Positions 7,812 to 12,151 of a DNA stretch of 12,151 nucleotides are shown here, piece after piece. A model generated the notes under the pieces. It did not search any database, had not been told where the DNA came from, and saw only the letters and a program-made list of their open reading frames with translations. The stretch is taken from assembly GCF_001949145.1 (NCBI RefSeq), contig NW_019091594.1, positions 255,270 to 267,420 of the forward strand, given 5' to 3'. The DNA is from Acanthaster planci (Eukaryota; Echinodermata; Asteroidea; Valvatida; Acanthasteridae). The translations under genes and the position numbers were made by a program. Within the stretch, counting starts at the first letter, position 1; each line of letters begins with the position of its first letter.

Positions 7812-8155
7812 TAAGGCTTGCAGTTTGCTCTGTTGTCGATACGTGCCAACTGCTAGCAGAAGGGCCAGTTTGACTGATATTTAAGTAACAATGTCTGTCT
7901 CAAGGGTTCATCAGGAGAATGTGAAAGTTTCCCAAGAACCCGAGGGAGACACCACGAAGGGAGGAGCTTATGAGTGGGAGGCTTTGTGATGAACATTCAT
8001 TGGAAAAGGTGGCCCAGGGCATGGTTATTAAAGATTGTTGAGCTGTCAGGAAAACCTCCATGAATGGCTGCAACGGCTGATTGGTTGTTTAATGGCAGCT
8101 ACTGCGAGGCCAGAGTTGAACAGGTAGACAAAAAAATCGTCACCCTCGGTCAGAG
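7812..8155 (-). pseudogene. DIRS tyrosine recombinase, N-terminal part (E2)
   Basis: Minus-strand reading shows DDFFVYLFNSGLAVAAIK (about 8080-8140), the helical core-binding domain block, in one frame. After a frame change comes TKPPTHKLLPSW and LPRVLGKL (about 7930-7992), a hallmark of DIRS YR ('RPP..K..PSWDL..VL..L'), followed by EPLRQTLLLKYQ and LARIDNR (about 7830-7920), where LAR occupies the place of the box-I catalytic arginine (usually SARR). There is at least one frameshift and three stops. It joins the connector at 8150-8704 on the upstream side and is cut near 7790-7810 by the inserted segment. Confidence 0.7.
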
Positions 8156-8704
8156 TAAACTTGACAGGATCAAAAGTTTACTGTCAACGCCATTTAAAGT
8201 AATGTTCCAGTCAGCTGTTTTAGACATTTCAGGTGGATGGTTGACGATTTTGTGCTGCAAATGAGGCAGCTTCTGCCAAAAGGCCTGCTGTTCAGAACAA
8301 TTGTTTAACAACACCCAGCATGTCAGGTGAAGACTCTCTGGAGTTGGGTGTTCGATTTTGGTTGAAACAATATCCGGACGTAAGCAGCTTGTGGACTGAC
8401 AGGCTGATTGGTCATGGGAACCAAGACTGTCAGATCCAGAATGCAGCGATGAGAAGAACTCTGCTTTGCTCCAATTTGATTTTTGTAGGTACTCATGTGA
8501 TAAGGGATATCGGAAGAAATGTGTATACAAACATCCCAGTCCATGAGATTGACAGGGCATCGGTGTGCCATGCTCAAGGGTCTGGGTGTGGGGAGCAAAC
8601 ACAGGTAGTTGGTTGTTGGCCCCTAATGCAAACAGATCTAGGTGTGGGCAATTGACCATTGGGAAACTCTGTTTGGTGAAGCTGGGCTTTGAGGTCCATT
8701 CCAC
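8156..8704 (-). pseudogene. DIRS RNase H to recombinase connector (E2)
   Basis: A 184-codon uninterrupted minus-strand stretch, the longest in the window. It starts WTSKPSF, continues PHLDLFALGANNQLPVFAP (about 8610-8670), which matches the 'vDLFA...N..LP.f' block after DIRS RNase H, and ends with a leucine-rich LHLTCWVLLNNCSEQQAFW (about 8270-8325), which matches the start of the YR domain. Its survival open over 555 nt may be chance or relatively recent decay. Function of this block in DIRS elements is not firmly known. Confidence 0.68.
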
Positions 8705-9261
8705 GGGCCAAACCTTCCCCCAAGAGAGGGCATTGGCTACAGTGTTGTCCTTGCCTGGTACATAGGCAGCTGTCAGGGTTATGCCTTATTCCTGACACCA
8801 ATGGAGCATGTTCCACTCAAGGAGGGAGAGTTGAGCTGACATTGTGCCTCCCTTGTGGTTGTTGTATGCCATCATTGTAGTATTGTCACATATGATGAGG
8901 ACTAGGCGGCTTCGAATGAACCCCTTTAATGTCAGAGAGTATTGAATACTGCTTGCATCTCTAAGACACTGATGTGTACATTTTGATTTGGGCTCCACTT
9001 CCCTGCCATCTGGTATGGGTGCGGATTCATTGAAGGTGTGGTCGGAAGAAGGAATTGACTGGAACCATACGATAGATCAAGTAGCGGTTCGGGCAATAAT
9101 GTGTGAGGAGGTGGAGCTAAAGTGGGCACATATGAACTTGGCAGTGTGGTACAAGATCCACAATGCTTTCCATGAGTCCCAGCAGCTTCAGCCATGCTAC
9201 TGGCAGGGCCAATGTCTCCCCGAGAAACAATTGGATGCACTACTGGAGATTTAATACTCAA
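8705..9261 (-). pseudogene. DIRS RNase H domain remnant (E2)
   Basis: RNase H removes the RNA strand after reverse transcription. Minus-strand blocks: GKWSPNQNVHISVLEMQAVF (about 8935-8995), a DIRS-type 'W......HIN.LE..A' block with its glutamate; LKGFIRSRLVLIICDNTTMM (about 8870-8935), with the conserved DNTT aspartate; GGTMSAQLSLLEWNMLHWCQ (about 8790-8850); then AAYVPGKDNTVANALS in another frame (about 8725-8775), which supplies the last metal-binding aspartate position. The frame changes at least twice. The first block (a TDAS-like segment, upstream of 9000) is not recognisable. Confidence 0.75.
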
Positions 9262-9334
9262 GTGTCTGTTGGAATGGCCGTACCAGTTTTAAGGTCAAGT
9301 ACTGCTTCCAGGAATGTGGGTGTCTGTGTGGGGA

Positions 9335-9905
9335 TTAGGTGTAATTTTTTTCACGTTGGCAGGGAACCCGTTGTGTGGTCATGGTCAGTGTTTCCCAGAG
9401 GGCTTCATTGACTTCCAATTTCGGGCGGCCAACAATAAGCCAGTTGTCCAGATATCGATAAACTAAGTCACTGTTCCTGTGAAGCACAACTCCCATGGCC
9501 TTTATAATTCTTGTCAAGACCTGAGGGGAAGTCAACGGACTGAAATGGAAAGCCATGAATTCTATATGTCACTCCTTGTATTGAAATCTTAGGAACAGGT
9601 AATGTTGAGGATGAAATTGGAACATAAAGATATGAATCTTTGCAATTGAGGGACATGACCCATGATGATATCTGAATTGAGTCGAGGATTAAATGGAGTG
9701 AGTCCATGTGGAAGCGTTCAGTTTGATGAATGATGGTGTTGGAAGGATGGGTGCTCATGAATTCCAGAAATCAACCAAACTGAATTGTTTAGAGCACCCA
9801 CCAGTTGGAGTCTGGTATCAGACCCTAGGAAAGATGGAAGGCGGCTGACCACAGGTCCGCAAGTTGGGGTTGCCAAGGCTCTCAAAAGTCACCTGTGCTG
9901 TCCCC
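9335..9905 (-). pseudogene. DIRS reverse transcriptase (E2), internally deleted, catalytic residues changed
   Basis: Minus-strand blocks: pre-RT GGRLPSFLGSDTRLQLVGAL (approximate, about 9800-9870); ERFHMDSLHLILDSIQ (about 9665-9720); motif A region MSLNCKDSYLYVPI (about 9615-9660), with asparagine where SLDLKDAY has its catalytic aspartate; TSPQVLTRIIKAMG (about 9490-9530); and motif C YLDNWLI (about 9434-9454), with N for the second aspartate of YxDD. The PKK-G-WRP..DLR block expected between the first two is missing, implying a deletion of about 40 codons near 9740-9790. Two overlapping frames (9758-9468 and 9556-9335) show a frameshift. Both aspartate changes are G-to-A on the coding strand. 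Clearly inactive. Confidence 0.82.
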
Positions 9906-10480
9906 CAGTGAATAGAGAGGCCGGTGACTTATATGACTGGCCATTCAAGTGGGAGGGTTGGCTGTAGCGTTGGTCAGAGGTACATGCCGTTGTTCATGTA
10001 TTGGCCGAAGTGGAACTGCGACAGCAAAAGGGCCAGGTTTGGGAGGACTTCACAGGGCATCCTTCAGGAGGCTGAAGGGGCTTCGATCTGTGAGGTTTTG
10101 TCTGATCTGGACCGCATTTTGATGCTGACCCATGGAGATTTATCCTGTCTATAGCATCAACTTGTTTTGCTTCAGCCTCCATTGCTTCCTGGATTTTGTC
10201 AGCAAACAGGTCTGGTCCCTTCAAGGGGAGAGTTTCAAGACACATTCTGGCTCCTTCAGACGGAAGAAGTTATCTACAACATTGCTCTGGTGAAAGGAAG
10301 TCATGAGGGTTGAGATGCATGTGAATTGCTCAAGTCAGGCAGAGAGAGATGTCAGGGCCAGGGCAGGGTAATGCCTCGCAACCCTTGTGCCTCTACAAAG
10401 GCAGGGTGTCCTGTGTCAATCGGGCCCACAGTGGCCGCAGCCAGTTTCCTCTTCACATATCTTTCCATCACAGAATGTAC
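9906..10480 (-). pseudogene. DIRS gag C-terminal remnant (E2)
   Basis: An open stretch at 10245-9994 (minus) begins LETLPLKGPDLFADKIQEAM, like the 'lPFkG..LFg......A' block near the end of DIRS gag. Further upstream an M-E-R-Y-V-K-R-K stretch (about 10473-10355) stays open for 36 codons in another frame, without a clear match. Only about 0.9 kb separates RT from the terminal repeat, so most of gag appears deleted. Confidence 0.5.
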
Positions 10481-10743
10481 AGAAAAATAATAAAAATCTG
10501 TACTGATGGGAGTAGAAACCAAGAAATGAAGATATACCAGACAAATGGGAACTCTACTCTTTATTCAATTGATGAAATAAATATAAGTGGATGGAGGACG
10601 GTGAAGATAAACCTGAGTAAAATGACGGAAGAAATTTTATGATCTATCAACATTCCACGCTAAGAGAAAAAGAGCACATAAGATTGCAGGCAAACCGCAG
10701 GGCATGGTGGGTAGCCTATTGTGTGAACTTTTAGTGGATGTAT

Positions 10744-10777
10744 TGCACCTTTAGGGAAATATGCATAAAGTAGTGGC
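10744..10777. repeat. Right inverted terminal repeat of E2
   Basis: The plus strand reads tgcacctttagggaaatatgcataaagtagtggc in parts: aaatatgcata (10758-10767) and gtagtggc (10770-10777) are exact reverse complements of bases in 5961-5980. It marks the 5' end of the minus-strand element; weaker similarity continues to about 10790. Confidence 0.72.
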
Positions 10778-10795
10778 TCTACAAGTAAGATGAAC

Positions 10796-11690
10796 ACTGT
10801 AAACTCTAAAATGTTAGTAGGTTAGTGCAACATCAAAACATAAACACTCTCAAGATAACCTGTGGCATCAAAGTTGTTGAGTTCCTCCCAAGAGGCTACG
10901 TAGCATAATTGATTGTTAATTGAAAAGAAGAAAAAATCATTTTAAATGTTGACACCGAAACCTACAGGTTAAATATATTAAAAACACAATCTGCAGACAT
11001 CTGAATACCTGAACAAAACAAATAGTATTGTTAAATGTATCATGTTTAGTAATCAACAAAGCAACACTAAATCAATGACTAATTCTAATTCTTATCAGCT
11101 GATTAAAGTTTGAGCATGAATTCCATAAAGCATAATAAATAACCTGGAAATGGATCATATAGCTGCATTATGGAATTTTTTTATTTCTCATTTTTACTTG
11201 TCTTTGAAGTTAATTTAATATTTGTGGAACAGAACCTCTATATACACTGGGTTGAAGATCAGTAGTGATGAGAGATCTCTGAATCTCTGTTGTTCTGATT
11301 TTTCCTTTAAAAACACATATGACTTTTTCAACTTCGACAGATGCAAAACAAATGTAATGGTTGTATTTCTACATCTATAAATTTCCAACCATCAATGTCA
11401 CATGACATGAATTAAAATCCTTAGTAGCTTGTTTGGGAAAACTGACTGGTGTATGTTCAAAAGAGAAAATTCAAGTCAAACAATAAAATGAAAATACTCT
11501 CACTGAGAACTGCAATGTTGTGCAAACAATTTTGAAATGGAGTAAACACTTCTCAGCCAATGAATAACAGTGCTGAGTGAACCTGTACTTTTACATTTGT
11601 TGAATTAGGTAAATACACAATAGTTGTACAAAAGTTAAGTGCAATTTGTACATGTTCACATATTTCATTTACAACACCCACCCAAGAGGA
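10796..11690. other. AT-rich spacer right of E2
   Basis: No open frame with coding character, no recognised repeat, and no RNA gene on either strand. Probably intronic or intergenic DNA. Confidence 0.55.
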
Positions 11691-11696
11691 ACATAC

Positions 11697-11776
11697 CGAA
11701 GGGTTGCTAAGTTTTACGATTTCTCTCTTGCCTCGGGCAGTAGCATCTTCAAGACTGTTCTTCTGGTTTTTCAAAG
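11697..11776 (-). CDS. Candidate internal exon of an unidentified host gene
   Basis: On the minus strand a pyrimidine-leaning tract with ttttgtattacag ends at 11777, and a good donor (tcg|gtatgt) lies at 11691-11697. The 80-nt exon between them is open in only one frame and reads LKNQKNSLEDATARGKREIV followed by KLSNPS, hydrophilic and helix-like, unlike translated spacer. The exon would start after one carried base and end in phase 0. With the upstream candidate exon at 12106-12151 the phases agree (one base carried over). I do not recognise the protein; a coiled-coil segment is possible. It might still be chance. Confidence 0.42.
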
Positions 11777-12105
11777 CTGTAATACAAAACAAGTAGATTC
11801 TACTAGAGTGACCTAAAACAGACTTTCACTGAAAAAGATGCTAATTGCACCCATTCATACACACACAAAATCTGTATGGAGCTTACTATTGTAAATCTTT
11901 TCATGAACTGGAATAAAGTATTGAATTTTTTAAGCCAAACTGTTGATTTTGGTTCACCGATTTGGTTTTCCGAAAGGGGGACATTTTGCTGCTTATAATG
12001 GTGACATTGGTTGCAACAACGCATTTTTATTAAGCATATTTTGTGACAAGTTGGAGCCATAATTTGCTGTTTCCACACAAGTCCAAACTTTATGTCCAAA
12101 ATTAC
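11777..12105. other. Possible intron or spacer
   Basis: If the two exon candidates are real, this is the 329-nt intron between them on the minus strand (gtaatt...attacag). Otherwise it is spacer; open stretches in it show no recognisable domain. Confidence 0.3.
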
Positions 12106-12151
12106 CTTCACTTCCGTGATCCTTGAATACCACGCGATGAACGATGCAATT
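12106..12151 (-). CDS. Candidate exon at right edge, partial
   Basis: The minus strand from the window edge reads NCIVHRVVFKDHGSE plus one base, followed by a donor-like gaag|gtaatt at 12101-12105. The sequence is richer in CpG than its surroundings. The frame is open to the edge, and one leftover base fits the phase of the exon at 11697-11776 across a 329-nt intron; the other two frames either stop or mismatch. The same frame also stays open without splicing to a stop at 11993, so an unspliced reading is possible. Protein not recognised. Confidence 0.28.

Larger units (their letters stand above)
5945..10795 (-). mobile_element. DIRS-like retrotransposon, copy E2, end to end, decayed, with nested insert
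   Basis: On the minus strand the order is terminal repeat (10777-10744), gag C-terminal remnant, RT, RNase H, connector, tyrosine recombinase, terminal repeat (about 5992-5948). The termini are inverted relative to each other, as in DIRS elements, which integrate as circles by a tyrosine recombinase rather than a DDE integrase. Total span is about 4.85 kb, or about 3.9 kb without the inserted segment at 6821-7787, with part of gag apparently deleted. All coding parts carry stops and frameshifts. It lies in the same orientation as E1, but no long nucleotide identity between E1 and E2 is visible in the RT blocks, so they look like separate old insertions. Confidence 0.75.

Noticed and set aside
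7542-7814. Plus-strand ORF whose STLCMLVKMTAKMDD resembles RMLCTLMKMMTKMDD from 6693-6947 minus
   Set aside because: The similarity comes from the inverted DNA repeat itself; there is no evidence that either is a protein-coding domain.
8320-8655. 111-codon plus-strand ORF
   Set aside because: It is antisense to the DIRS connector, which has recognisable family motifs; no domain is seen in the plus-strand translation.

Overview
The window looks like nuclear DNA of a eukaryote, most likely a vertebrate with a repeat-rich, large genome (amphibian or lungfish would fit; this is inference). The reasons are: no compact genes or operons, AT-rich spacer, and several decayed retroelements of the DIRS (tyrosine-recombinase) and Penelope-like classes, which are abundant together in such genomes. 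No intact protein-coding gene was found. Nearly all recognisable protein similarity is on the minus strand and is broken by stops and frameshifts.

Layout. (1) Positions 1 to about 1815, minus: the 5' part of a DIRS-like element (copy E1), with gag-like sequence followed by reverse transcriptase (RT) that runs off the left edge. A near-perfect 23-bp-arm palindrome (718-773) sits inside its gag region. (2) About 1815-2780: untranslatable spacer with a 30-bp direct subrepeat, an A-rich (A)nT tract and an 85-bp-period tandem duplication. (3) About 2780-4175, minus: N-terminal part of a Penelope-like element (PLE), ending before the RT core, with no GIY-YIG nuclease seen. (4) About 4180-5530: no recognised content. 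(5) 5531-5680: a foldback (MITE-like) palindrome. (6) About 5945-10795, minus: a second DIRS-like element (E2) that can be followed end to end: inverted terminal repeats at both ends, gag C-terminal remnant, RT, RNase H, connector, and tyrosine recombinase (YR). Its YR is split by a roughly 0.97-kb segment (about 6821-7787) bounded by inverted repeats, which looks like a nested insertion. (7) About 10796-12151: AT-rich DNA with a candidate pair of small minus-strand exons (11697-11776 and 12106-12151) whose reading phases agree; these may belong to a host gene extending beyond the right edge.

The DIRS parts would originally have worked together: gag packages the RNA, RT/RNase H copies it, and YR integrates a circular DNA using the inverted terminal repeats. 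In E2, two RT catalytic aspartates now read as asparagine and YR is interrupted, so the copy is a fossil. No wholly new system is evident; the most unusual items are the split YR with its inverted-repeat insert, the palindromes, the 3'-lacking PLE, and the possible host exons.
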